This document shows positions 1 through 12,086 of a stretch of DNA of 64,000 bases, in pieces. Source of the DNA: Bryoerythrophyllum caledonicum (taxonomy: Eukaryota; Streptophyta; Bryopsida; Pottiales; Pottiaceae); contig OZ020524.1 of the NCBI GenBank assembly GCA_963971425.1, forward strand, positions 23,427,022 through 23,491,021, read 5' to 3'. The notes below the pieces were generated by a model. That model was given only the letters and a program-made list of their open reading frames with translations, did no database searches and was not told the origin of the DNA. Position 1 is the stretch's first letter. Each line of letters opens with the position of its first letter. The position numbers and the translations under genes were made by a program.

Positions 1-68
1 ATTTTCTTCCTTTACTAACCACAAGCATATTGGAATGGCCGACCGCCAGACCGTCTGCTCGGCGGTTG

Positions 69-246
69 GTTTTTCCCATTTGGGCGTTCCCCCCGCCGTC
101 CGCCTCGCGAACCGCACATCATTCGGTCCTTGGGCGTTCGCTCCGCGGACTGCAGAGCCGACCGCCGTTCAGTCGGCCCTTGGGCGTCCGCCCCGTCGAC
201 GGCCTGGCCGACCGCCGTGCAGTCGGCCCTTGGGCGTCCGCTAAGC
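69..246. repeat. 50-bp GC-rich tandem repeat, about 3.5 copies
   Basis: The word TTGGGCGT recurs at about 80, 130, 180 and 230, an exact 50-bp period. It is followed in each copy by a CCGCC-rich segment and a CGACCGCCGT(G/T)CAGTCGG segment in the later copies. The third and fourth copies are nearly identical and the first is more diverged, suggesting growth of the array towards the right. Confidence 0.8.
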
Positions 247-1403
247 AGTTTATACCATTGAAAGCGCATTTTCAAGACGCTTTCAACGGTATATTACACG
301 TTCAAAGACTCCCAAAAATGAGGGAGTTATGGCTAAAAAACTCGGGACAACCCGATGTAGGAATAATGCTGGCTGTTCGGACAACGTGGTCAAATGAACC
401 GCAACTCCAAATCGAGTGCGGTTTTTTTTCCCCAGTTTTGTATTAGTGCAAGGGGGCGCTCAAATGGCAAAGATAGATCGCCGTGCGGACGACCAGGCAA
501 TCAGCCGTGCGGACGGGTGAAGGCCGACCGCCGTGCGGACGTGAAGTGAGGCTCCATATGCTGTTTTCTTTACACTCACACTGATTATGACCGTTGGAAG
601 ACGGGAGGATGTCAATCTACCAGCGAACGAGGTTGGCGCAGCGGTCGGCGGGGCGGACAGCAAAACGGCAACCGCAGGATGGTCAACCGCGCGGTCAGGA
701 GAAGGCCGTCCGCCGCGAGGATTGCCGGGGGGTCGGCAGTCGACGATCGGCCCAAGCGGACGGCCGTGCGGTAGCCTCTGTGAACGGAAGGGATGTCCGC
801 AGCGTAGTCGCCTCCGGTGGTGGACGCCTGGCGGCGTCTGCGGGGCGGACGGCCGGGATAGCGGACGGCTATTTACCCTTGGGTAAAGTGACCGAAGTCA
901 GTGATGTCACCGGATGTCCTCATGGAACCGAGGACGTCCTTCGTCCGGACGACCGGACGTCATGGACGTTGAGCGTCCTGATAACTTTGGAAAACACATA
1001 ATCATACTGGAAAAGTGTAAAAATTACAAGAGCTATAACTTTATATATTGAGGAATTGAAAGTGGAAAAAGTTTTGGCACAAATAACCAAAATACTTCGT
1101 CCTCGTTATTCACAGTGTACAATGCAGTAACTTCTAATTATTGTCTGGGTAACGTCTAGTCCACTCATTGAGTAACGTCAATAACTTCTAGTTACCATCC
1201 CAATTAGGGCTTGGAATTGTAGACGTATTATAAGGCAGACCATGTCTCAGAGAGACTTCCTTTCACATGTCTCGTCGTGACTTGGGTGTGACTTGGATGT
1301 CTCACAAGGGCGAGAGAGACTTCTATTCCTTACGCGCGAGCAACACCAACAACATGTGTCTTTGGGTTCATGCACTTGTGTAAACCATGCTTAAACACTC
1401 TCT

Positions 1404-1420
1404 AACCCTAAACCCTAAAC
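1404..1420 (+). promoter_or_regulatory. telo-box-like promoter motif
   Basis: Two overlapping AAACCCTA-type words stand about 130 bp before the first ATG (1541) of the following transcription unit. Telo-boxes of this sequence occur in plant promoters of growth-related genes. The assignment rests on sequence and position only, and the motif could equally be a stray telomere-like repeat. Confidence 0.3.
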
Positions 1421-1707
1421 CACCAACAACATGTGTCGGGCCGGCTTCTACATGTTTGGTTTTATTGTTATTATTTTTTCTTTATAAAGAAGTGTTTATG
1501 TTGGTAGGTAGGTAGGCCATATCTTTCGTCGTCTGTCAACATGGCGTCTTTGGTGGGTTTGAGGTTTTTAGTTATTATTCTTGTTTTCTTTTGTTTGAAA
1601 TTTGGTTCTTGATTGAAATTTTGTTTATTTGTGTAGAGGGAGAGTGACGGTGAGGAGGAGTTTGACCTTCTATAGAGGTGTTCATTCCTCTTAGCGGACC
1701 ACCTTCC

Positions 1708-2285
1708 ATGGAACTGGTGGATGATAGTTCTCTTAGTAAGAGACTGGGTTATTTGACACTGAGGAATAATTCTCTTAACATTAGAATGGACTCCTTGACG
1801 TCGAGGCTTTCGATTACTGAATCAGAAACTGGGTACATCCTAGACACTCTCTATCCATGTTTGAAGCTGGATGTGAAGGTGACAGCAGACGAGGAAATCA
1901 AATGGAGTGTTAAGAAGAGAGGAGAACGAGGAGATACTTTTCAATTCAAATCTAGAGCTATCGGGGATATGCTTAAGGTATGTTTATAATGTTTTGGCTT
2001 TTTCATATTGTTTTATTTGTTTTATTTACTAACTATTTTTTCTGGATTTTGCAGACCGGATGTCGTGCATATGGAGAGTTCGGTTCAGATCCGAGCGAAC
2101 AAGACCTTGATGTATACAGAGACCTCAAAATGGTAGTTGGAGAACGAAATGCTTCCGCCCACTGTGAGGATCTTGAAGATTTAGAGGACAGAGTGAAGTC
2201 TTATGTACGTGGTATCAACAAATACCCAGAGCTGAGATCAAAATTTCCTATGCAATGCAAGATCTTGGAACGATATAAGACTTAG
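1708..2285 (+). CDS. small two-exon gene, product unknown
   Basis: Exons 1708-1977 and 2055-2285 join in frame across a 77-bp GT-AG intron (GTATGT donor, TTTTGCAG acceptor) to give about 166 residues. The ATG at 1708 is the first methionine after three in-frame stops. A short upstream exon beginning ATGGCGTCTTTG at 1541 and an acceptor near 1636 suggest an untranslated or alternative first exon. The product is charged and probably soluble, with no signal peptide or membrane segment. The C-terminal half is acidic (a Glu-Asp-Leu repeat near the middle of exon 2) and then Lys/Arg-rich. I do not recognise the family. The gene converges on the aminopeptidase gene that ends at 2726. Confidence 0.6.
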
Positions 2286-2725
2286 AAGACCAATCTTCTC
2301 GATTGTTTCTTATAGGTCTTTTATGAATCTAGTTTATATCAGCTAGTTTATCAGTATTTCTAAGTTAGATCAGTTGTTCATTATTTTATCAACCACATTG
2401 AATAAATTTTCTCCTGATCTTGGTTTTATTTGCTTATCGTATCTTCATCTAACCTGTCTACTAGAATGACTTGTACTCTTTGTAGTGGTCTTGCGGCAGG
2501 AAGTGTTCCCTTTCACTTTCAGGAAAACTCTAATATCAACTCAGCGAAGAAATGAAATACAAATGGATTGAATGATATTCTTTAGTAAAGAATGGCTACA
2601 CAAGTCAAGTGGAATCTAGAGCAGACGATGGCAACCCAGCCCACACAAGCCCCTTTGCAGGCTCAAATCCAAATCTATGCCACAGCACTAACGTGGTAAG
2701 CAGTTGCGATGTCGTAGCACGTCCT
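2286..2725. other. convergent 3' intergenic region
   Basis: About 440 bp separates the stop codons of two convergent genes. The left half is AT-rich and is probably the 3' UTR of the small plus-strand gene; the right half would hold the 3' UTR of the aminopeptidase. I see no further gene. Confidence 0.5.
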
Positions 2726-5700
2726 CTAAGAAGCCAAACTCTTGGAGGCAATCTCGAAAACATTATCTGACAATCCATTCTTGCCTGTGATCCGCTCCAG
2801 TTGTGCCTGTGGACAAATTGCCGGTGAAAATTGTGAGCATGGGATGTAGTGCGAAGGGACCTCTAATGCATTCAGTATTCTTTTAAAACCAACACAACTC
2901 AAAGCAACATCATCGACGTAGACTAAGACTTACTTTGGACAATGCCTGCCGTTCGTCATCAAACCTCCGCCACCTGGAGAAAGCCGAGACCATGCGTGAT
3001 GCGACCTGATCCCAGCAAAAGAACTCCGAGTTTAGGAAAATGTAGGGGAATTAGGTGTACTTAGTGCTAACACTCCATCCAACACTTGAAAAGCAAATAA
3101 TGGTGACCGACTACCGAAAAGTGTCTGCGTTACTATTTGTTGGGCAGCTGCTAACACAAATAGCACCGTGTTTTCTTCCAATTTGAGCAAATATATTAGG
3201 CACAATGAGCGAAGCCAACCTGAGGGTTGAGTTCATCCAACTGGAGAACAATGTCAGCTAAGAACTTGTATCCGGAGCCGTCTTTCGCGTGGAAGTTGAC
3301 AGCAGATGCACAGAAACCACCAATCAAGGAGTAAACCTGCGGAGCAGAAGAGCAGTTGAGAAATACCAAATCAGCACGCAACCGACGCAGGGAGAGGGAG
3401 AACTTGCGGTCTAGGGTGAATCAGATCAAACCATGAAAACGCACCTTGTTTGGGTTCCGGATATCAAAAGCAGGGTGCTCCAGCAAACCCCTCACATTCT
3501 CCACATTACCTGAAACATCCGACATGGCTTGCAAAGCCAGCCATTTGTTGATGACCTGAACAACATACTGAGTTAGTATCTCAAGCAACACAAGTGGTTG
3601 CGATACACTAAACATCCGACAAATTATTCACAGCAGCAGTTCCAAAAATTGCATACCAAAGCATCTTCCTTCCACTGCTCGTAGAAATCTGACAGGGACT
3701 GAGAGCGGGCATCTCCAGAGTTCTGACAGATAGCTGCTAAAGCAGAAACTTGATCGGTCATGTTTGTAGCGTTCTTGAATTCATTCACTAACAGTTCTGT
3801 TGTCTCAGGTTCATTCAAGGACGCCAAGTAACCTGCAGAGAAGAGTGCAAAGTAAAGTTGGAAGTGAGCTGTATTCCTCCTAAATTTAAAGCTCAAGTTA
3901 CAAATAATAGAAGAATCTCATTACTGCTCAAAATTCATAAAGCCAGGAATGAGTACCCAAACATATATTTTTCAGAGACCGCCGCGCCCTGTGCTCGTGG
4001 CTAGGGTCATATGCAGCCGAACTTCGATTTGCTTCCACCTGAATGTACAACATGTAAGGCTTCAACATTTAGATTCAGAAACATAGAAGAAAACTAACTG
4101 AGTAAATCAATATGTGTTATGGGTTAAACAATATGGAAGTTGATGGATTTGATGAGCTGATAATAAGGAGCAGTAGCAGGTGAAGTCTCTCCCCAAGGAA
4201 TGTACAAGTGCAAATAATTAAGAAGACTGAACACACCGTCGTGAGAAGGTCCTTGCGAAGGCTAGCAGCAATCTCTTTAATAACAAATCGTCTAACAGTG
4301 TGAATGGCGTCCGGGTCAGCCACATCCATAAGGTCCGCAATCTCGCTTTCTCCAGGTAGCGACAAGCACTTTGCTACAAACTCCTGCGAAAGAAACACCA
4401 AATGAGGCACTGATACTACATATTATGCCCCAGCTTACCCGATCTACTAATGAACAAACCACCAATGAACAAGACGAGCACTCAAATTTTACAACGAGAA
4501 ATAACAAATCTGAGAGGATATTGGTTGTTGAACTCCTCACTTACTTTATCAAGCGAGGAGTTCGTCAAAGTGCTGCGAATGCCTTCAATGAAAGCACTGT
4601 TGACACTGAGGGTCTCTCCTTTCTGCTCAGCGGAGATTAGGTCCAGCATAAGCTTGCGGCTTAGAGTCTGACCAGCCTCCCACCTGTCCTCATTCCAGCA
4701 CAAAAAAAGGTTAAAGTCGGCATATAGAGGCCGAGGCCACATAAACCCCAAGGAAAAGTTACAACCCCTGAGCAGTTCTAGAGTGCATCAAAACCCAAAC
4801 TATAGGAAGGGACTGCTAACCATACCGATTGAACTGATCGGAATCATGAGCAAGGAGGAAGAAGAGATCATCGTTTGTAACATCAGATACTAGACGAACT
4901 GGCGCACTGAAATTGCGCAGTAGTGATGGGACTGGTTTCTCCGGAATGTTCACGAATGTGAACTCTTGCTCAGCCTGGGATCCCGACAAACACCACCGTG
5001 AAAGACATGCGTTTTGTTTACGTTTTTTATTACTAAATCCAACAGAGACATAGGACCAAAAGAGTTCAACCCCTGTCTGACACATACCTTGTCCACATGC
5101 AATACAGCAGTGGTGGTGAAGTCCCCATCCGCACTAGTCAAGTTATGTGTTGAAGCTCCATCTTTCACAGAGGTAAGAAGCATGTCCTGGCCTTTAGAGT
5201 CCAAAAGCCCTACAGCCAGAGGCAGAAGCATCGGCTCCTTCTTTGGTTGCCCTGCCGTTGCTGGTACTTCTTGCCTACAGAATCAAAATCAATACTTTGA
5301 TTACGAATAACTCTTCATCCAATTCAGTACTCTTCAGGATGCCGAAATTCCGATCATCAATCCAAAATAAAGCATGAGCTCTCATGCAAACACGACTACT
5401 TCATTGATACTCAAGCCTATTACATCGCGTGGGTTCATAGTACATACTTGCACTTAATCGCGAACGTTTGATTATTTGAGTCATACGAAGTGGTCACAGT
5501 CAGAGTTGGAGTGCCCGCTTGAGAATACCTGAAACGCCACACAGAAAGTCACAAAATCAACAAAATACTTTTAAGTCCAATTGAATAGGAACCACAATGT
5601 CTGAACATAGAGCACATGAACTCTAGATCAAGATTACAATTTTCTGAAAAAAAGCAGTTCCCAATCTATAATAAGACCCAATGTCAGGTTCTTCCCGAAA

Positions 5701-8700
5701 AGGAAGTACTTACCATAGTGGAAACGTGGGGAACTTTACTTGATTCGCATCCAACATAGCAGCTAGAAACTCCTCACAGGTGACAGCCTGACCGTCGTGC
5801 CTTTTAAAGTACAAGTCCATACCCTAAACACCAAAGAAAAATTTCATCACTCTGACTTCATAAAGCACGGATACCGCAAATTTCATGAACGTTCCATACA
5901 TTCCAAAAGCACACAAGCCTAAAACAGTTCCATGAAAATCAACCAACAAAACAGTACAAACAATTAAACACAGTGATCAAAGGCGATAGACAATTCTATT
6001 TCAAGGAGAGGGTAACATATAAAACCTTTCTAAAACCTTCCTTCCCAAGCAAGGTTTGGTACATGCGCACAACCTCAGCACCCTGCGTCCAGAATGATGA
6101 AGTTAATTTTGGAAGAGATTGGCTACAAGTATCATAAGCATAATTAACCAGAAGCTGAAGTTGCACCCACTGAAGTGAAAGTCATATGAGGCAAAGGCAC
6201 TACCTTCTCATAAACCTACAATTTATCATTTGAAGGCGTTGCCGCACCAGAACAACATGCGAAGAACAAGGAACTCATCAGACCTTCTACCAGAGCATAA
6301 ATCACTGTACTCCAAAAAACCCATATGAAAGATTAATGAAAGACTTCTGAGGGTGAGATTCTAAAACTTACAGTCACTGTAGAACCAGAAACACCAAGGA
6401 TTTTGAAGGAGGAGAAACCCACAGCCACGTCAGCAAAGAAAAATTAGAAGTGCCTTGTAAAGACAATCCAACCAAAGCAAAGGTCTCCAAGATAAAAATA
6501 AAATCTAACACTCACCAACTTCATTAAAAAAATGCATTATATGTAGACCACAAATACTTACCAGTGTAGAAGTTGTCCATCTTGATATACGAATGAGGTC
6601 GTACAGGATGTGCCATCGGACCAGCGTCCTGCCAGAAACGCAGAGAGATTTTCAGAGAAAGTTAAAGCCCGTGCTGTACTGCAAGACGGAAATTTAGGAC
6701 ATGGATAACACCCACAGCTCGTATCCAGGAAAATACGGCATCAGCTCAGCAAATCGAGAGACTGACTATTAGAGACCGAAATATTAAAAATCGGGTAGAC
6801 TACAGAGAAGGCAGTGTGATATAAAATGATTAAGAAATTCACTTGTAAGAGTCACATGTCAATTGCATGATTCGTTGATACTACAGTTAATGTGCAATAT
6901 TCAGTTTCCACGCTAACATCGTCTTCTTTGTACGATACAAACGAATACTTAGTAAGAGAGTTTTTGAATATGGACCTGAGAAAACTGCGAAATTCGCAAG
7001 CGAGAAACATCAGCAATGCGTTTTACTCCACGACTACCCATATCAGATGAGAATTCCTGCACCAGACAAGGCAGACAAACAAAAGTTAGCACCAGAACTT
7101 GCTCAAAAGGCCAAGAATTCCATGCCATCATAACGAATTGAAGAAAGTTAGGAGCATTCCAAGGAATTTCATTACACGGTAGATTTGATATAAACACCAG
7201 AAAACAATCAAACATACATGATAAAAAGTCCCTTAATATTAACCCGTGAACTGATAAATAAAAGACTGACTGTTACGGCAAAGATTATTACCTGATCCCT
7301 AAAGACGGTGAGCCCCTCCTTTAAACTAAGTTGAAACCAGTCTCTACAAGTCACTCTGTCCAGATGCAAACGAACAGTCATAAGAAATCAATGTTATAGT
7401 GAGTTGTAAGAGTCTAGAGAATAATAACCAAGATTAAGAAGAGTTCCATGGTTTTACTACGGGTAGGTACTTCCACAAACTACAGGAAGAGAATAAAATA
7501 CAAACTGCAAATCAAGTAGATGTGTAAAACAGAACATCTGGCGCATACCGGTTGCCAGTCCAGTTATGGAAATACTTTAGTCCCAGTTCACGTCCGATGC
7601 ACATCACACACAATTGAGCAAGTCAGTCATTTTGGAAAACAAGTCGGCGTATTCAACAGAACAGTCATCAGGGTAGTTAACCTGAGGCCTCGAGCCTGTT
7701 ATTGCAGCATATATTTACAATCATAAGGAAATGTGCAGTTTAAAAAAAAATTGTGTTGGCAACGCCAGTAACATGCCACGGCCATGTACCTCGTGGCCAA
7801 TAACACCCTCAATAGCAGCATAATCTCCATCTGTAGCTGTTTCTGGGGATGCCAAAACCAGCCTTGAGTTGAAAATCTGTACAAATACCCCATCATGTGA
7901 GACAAATATTTGACATGATTCGCAAATAAACAAGCATTGGATTGAAGAAGGAATCGGACTAGCACAAGCAAGTCACGAATTTGAATTATGGTAGGCTCGA
8001 GACACATTATTCAAGAATCAGTGATATTGCGACAAAAGAAGAGAAAAGAGAGAAACGGAATAATAAGGAAAGGAAAGAAGATGCTCTGGTTCATAAAGGC
8101 AGCAAACTCACGTTCAAACTCTTATTCTCCATAGCACCCCTGTAAGTCACCATCCAAAGCCATGCAGTTTGCAAAGTCTTCGTCAGAATCGCAACCCAGT
8201 GAAAACTGAATCATTACGTGCTAGTACAAAACATTTTACGTGCAGAAGCATAAATTTAATACAACAAGCTCTGAAAATTAATTACATACGTGCCACCATC
8301 AACAACAAGGTAGAAACCCTGAAGTAAGAACTTGCATACTTACATGTTGAAGTCCGGCACAGCAACAATGTTGAAAAGGTCAAGATCATATTCCAAGCCA
8401 AACACCTAACAATTAACATCACAAAATCAGATGCCACTTATGTGCAAATAATAATCAGATAACACATGGATCTGTAAGGATACTTACGCTATCAAGTCCT
8501 ATTTCCTAATAAGATGTACTTCACAAATAGAAGTGGTTCGTCACTACCATCAACACACAAGCTCAACATTTTGAAATATGGAATCAGAATGCAGTAAACA
8601 TTTACATTCGGAAAAAAAAGAAAACAAAAAGAACATTCCTCCATATTGAATGTGAGAGATTCCATCCATAAACTGACTATGAGCACTGCTTATAAGTTGT

Positions 8701-11700
8701 GCGCTGCCACTATTATGAGTTTGAAAAGTAAAGAATTTCACCTCTTCGTCCCATTTCATAGACAGCTGCAAGGATTTCATCGCGTGGGCAGTTTTCGGAA
8801 TATCTTGAGGCGGAGTCCAAATCCGGAGAGCCACTTTTCGTCCAGACATGGTTGTGAACGTGTCATCACGACTAACAAGTTGACCGGCCACCAGTGCAAA
8901 CAAGTAGCAAGGCTTTGTCCACGGATCCTCCCACACAGCGTAATGCTTGCCATCCTGCAGGAACCCATCCCACGTTAGGAGACCAACTCCTTATTGTACA
9001 TTCGTAAGCCATATAAGCAACAAAAGTATATGCAAGTCCGTGTAAAGAGGATTGCACGCCTGGCAGCAGCTCAGACATTTGGTCCCTCTCTTTGCAGCGA
9101 CTTACAGACAAATCACCCTCATCAACCAAATTGCCATTCCCCAACAACACTGGGTATAGCTTCTTGTCAGCCTCTATGCGTGTTGTGAACTTGGACATCA
9201 CATCGGGACGGTCCTGCATGGAGAACATCGGGAATCAGCTTCCATCAAGTCGCTCACAGAATATAGTCACACAACTACACGCCATAATGGAAACGGAATT
9301 CTGTTATACCTGGAAATATGTGATTTTGCGAAAGCCCTCTGCTTCGCATTGGGTGCAGAACATACCCGATGACTTGTACAGACCCTCCAAAGAAGTATTG
9401 TTTTGTGGCTCTGTTTCTGTCACGATCTCCAATTCAAACGCACTAGATGGCAGCGAGGTCAAATGCAGTTTCCGTGCACTGATCTTAAAACTGTCCTCCT
9501 GCATAATATGATGAAAGATATTTTCCCACGCACGTCAAGCACAACCATGCCGAATTCAGACCGAGCATAAACCAAAACATTAAGAGAACTGTAACATCAA
9601 TCCAATTTGACCTTGTAGAAAGCTAAGACCCTAAGCAAATGACTAAATTGCATCGGCTATTTGTTCTACCTTTCTCACAACATGTGTATAGTCAAGAGGC
9701 AAAAGGAAAAGAATACTATACATACCGGCACAGGAGAGCCATTAATTTTCAAAGAAACCAATTTCAAGCTACCGCCGTCGAGTATCAATGGGGCAGTTGC
9801 ATCTGAGAACAGAAAACAATTTGTCATCCTCAACTAATGAGCTCTCAGAGGATATCATAATAGAACTGAATACGGAAGGGGAAAATCAGTAGCAGAATTA
9901 TGATTTGAACCTGTTCCAACATGCTCACTGTGCCATGCTTCGAGATAGTCACATCCTACACAGTGCTGGCCCTACAGACGACTTCTAAAACTCTGCGTTT
10001 AGAAAAGATCATTACCAGACGACTCAGGACGAACTTTGATGTTGGACGTAACGAGAGTACGCTCCTCTCCCAACTCAAATTTTAGATCCACCTGCAGCAA
10101 CAATATCAGTCTCTAATTACAACAATTCCCAGCACCTTATGCTCAACCAGCCCTAATCCCGAGATGAGTACAGAAACTAAACTACTCCAATAGTAGCATT
10201 CTGTTGGAGGCACCTTCTCAAAAGCATAATCTGGTGCCTTATAATCCTTCAGGAAGATCTCCTTCGGAGATTCCTTGACAGCCTCCTCCTTTGTCATTGT
10301 ATCTTCCCCTGATTTGGGCTGGGCTGCTAAAGTGCACTGAACCCGACCGGACACTGAGCCCTGCAATACAAAGCCGCGATTTGATTGATGTAACAGATTC
10401 TTTCCCAAAAAAAAAAACCATAACACGACGGCATGACAGACCATAAGAGATAAAGTCTGCAAAGGGGCTAGTAACAAATATTCAAAGTTCCTCTAGTATA
10501 AAAAGATCAGCCCCAAGGTATCATTTTAGCTGGTTGAGCATACCTGTAAGTGAAGAAGGCTTCCACCGAAAGATGATTGTGAACCAAGGACCTGGGAGAA
10601 GACAAAAAACCATTATCTGCATTAACTCTTGAATTTAGAACCAACGATCTAAATTCAAAACTGCAAAATTCTTGAGATCGAGAACGAAATGAATTAGTTG
10701 AAGATGGATCGTCAGTTTAATGCCTCACCTTAACACTCTTCGAAAGAAAAGAAGTCCTCAAACTTCGCTCAGCAGCAACACCACGAGCTTGTTGCAAAGC
10801 TGGACGCCTCTGAAGTTTCCGCACGACACGACCTCAGTTACATATTTGAATGGTGTTTAAAGTATATAAAATCGTATCCAGAATACAGGATTACAAACGG
10901 AAAACGAACCAAAGACAGTATTCTTCTCATATATTACTTGTATCTTACTTGAGAAAATGTTGTAAAAACCCAGAATATTCAATGCATCTCAGAGACTAAG
11001 CTACAGATTCTCCAAACAAGCCAAGATATTTAGTGCCGAGATAAGGGAGAGTAAACAAAATAACTGTTCAACATAATTCTTAATAGACGAATTCAGCCAC
11101 AAGTAACGATTTGCAACCTGCGAACTACGTTTACCGCCTCCACATCTCTCTCGTAAAACTACATGTCTACTCCATTCGATCCACTAAAGAAAGTACTGGC
11201 ACAAAACCCTAATTTCCGCCCCGCTGTCTATCAAATCCAAGTGGTATATGAACGTAGTTTAATCTTGTTCTCACGATCAAAAATCGCCAGATCCAGAGAA
11301 TCGATCGTCTCAAGAGAAAAACAACACAGGAGAGTCCTTCATCAAGAATTTCTACTGACTACGGTTTCCTCACACAAGGGGTAGGGCAGCGAAATGGAGA
11401 AATACTTGCCCGTCCACAAGTCAGTTCTCTGACCGGGCCAAATACAGGATCAAACTACAAATCGACAAGAATACCTGGATGCACAAGGAAAAGGGCACCT
11501 TTGTTACTGCCGAATGAAACAGAACTCTGCCATGCCCTAAAACATTGACTGGCTTTAGCCAGAGCACCGCACCTTTCAATCGTAGTGCAACACAAACACG
11601 GACAACGGCTCCAAAAAATGGAGAAAAATGGCCGCTGGAGGAGGCCACTTGTGGAAAACGAAAGCCGTAAAACCGCGTGACAAAATTAGCGAACGTTCAT

Positions 11701-12086
11701 GTGGACCCAATCTGTCTCAGTAGTCCCAGAAAGCGAGAAATTGAAAGCGCCACCGCATTTCACAGGGCTAGAGGGAGAAGGGATCCCGGATGGGCATGAC
11801 ATAAGGGAGGAAGGAATGGAGCACTTACCGGCACACTGGGCGCAGGGCGGGGCCCGGCCGCGGAGCGCAGCAGCGCAGAGGAGCGAGCCGAAGAGCGCAA
11901 TAAGCACCGCACAACCATGCTCCTGCGTGGCAGCAACAGCACGCGGTGGCCTCCCGCAATCCCAAGCCGGGAACCCGGAGCGGACGCAGCAGCAGCAGCA
12001 GCAGCAGCAGCAGCCGAGGCGGAGGCGGCAGCGCACACCCGAGCGGACGGAGCGCGGGGAAAGAGCACCGTGGGCGTTGCCATCAT
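2726..12086 (-). CDS. PepN-type M1 zinc aminopeptidase, 31 exons
   Basis: The enzyme should remove N-terminal residues from peptides, as PepN-type M1 metallopeptidases do. Exons, 5' to 3': 12086 (or 11918)-11829, 10809-10729, 10591-10544, 10360-10214, 10091-10016, 9802-9726, 9498-9310, 9213-9106, 8954-8742, 8405-8344, 8139-8112, 7876-7790, 7574-7549, 7355-7292, 7056-6976, 6628-6562, 6376-6372, 6215-6204, 6082-6026, 5823-5714, 5528-5448, 5274-5088, 4974-4826, 4683-4545, 4383-4237, 4038-3957, 3832-3657, 3555-3445, 3336-3220, 3005-2934, 2806-2726. All introns are GT-AG and all phases agree, giving 989 aa from 11918 or 1045 aa from 12086. Numbered from 11918, GAMEN is 365-369, HEYFH 401-405, the third zinc ligand Glu424 and the probable catalytic Tyr485. 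The Arg/Ser/Ala-rich N-terminus looks like an organelle transit peptide. The first 56 residues of the longer form include a polyalanine run. A TATAAG just before 12086 could place transcription start after that ATG, favouring 11918. The gene appears intact. Confidence 0.95.
6204..6215 (-). other. 12-nt microexon carrying the catalytic tyrosine
   Basis: Four codons, GTT TAT GAG AAG (Val-Tyr-Glu-Lys), lie between a TTGTAG acceptor and a GTAGTG donor. The tyrosine corresponds to the transition-state tyrosine of PepN (Tyr381 in E. coli). The next exon (6082-6026) starts GGT GCT GAG and continues the conserved [12 protein letters not shown] block. Confidence 0.88.
6372..6376 (-). other. 5-nt microexon of the aminopeptidase gene
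   Basis: The exon is TGACT, preceded by an ACAG acceptor and followed by a GTAAG donor. The previous exon (6628-6562) ends with a single G, so G+TG+ACT reads Val-Thr, the residues expected between FYT and VYEK in this family. Without it the reading frame fails and the conserved block is interrupted. Confidence 0.85.
11986..12014. repeat. (GCA)n triplet repeat in the leader exon
   Basis: About ten GCA/CAG triplets on the plus strand read as GCT alanine codons on the minus strand. They lie inside the upstream extension of the aminopeptidase's first exon and would vary the polyalanine length of the longer transit peptide. Confidence 0.8.

Larger units (their letters stand above)
1..1540. other. 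GC-rich 5' flank without a recognised gene
   Basis: Positions 1-1000 are GC-rich and dominated by CCG/CGG words such as GCCGTGCGGAC, which recur through 470-960. The open frames in this stretch are Arg/Gly/Ala-rich on both strands and overlap one another, as expected from base composition, so no gene is called. Positions 1000-1540 drop to ordinary plant intergenic composition and lead into the small gene that follows. Confidence 0.6.

Noticed and set aside
30-446. 138-codon frame rich in Arg, Pro and Ala
   Set aside because: It arises from the GC-rich 50-bp repeat; overlapping frames on the other strand are equally open.
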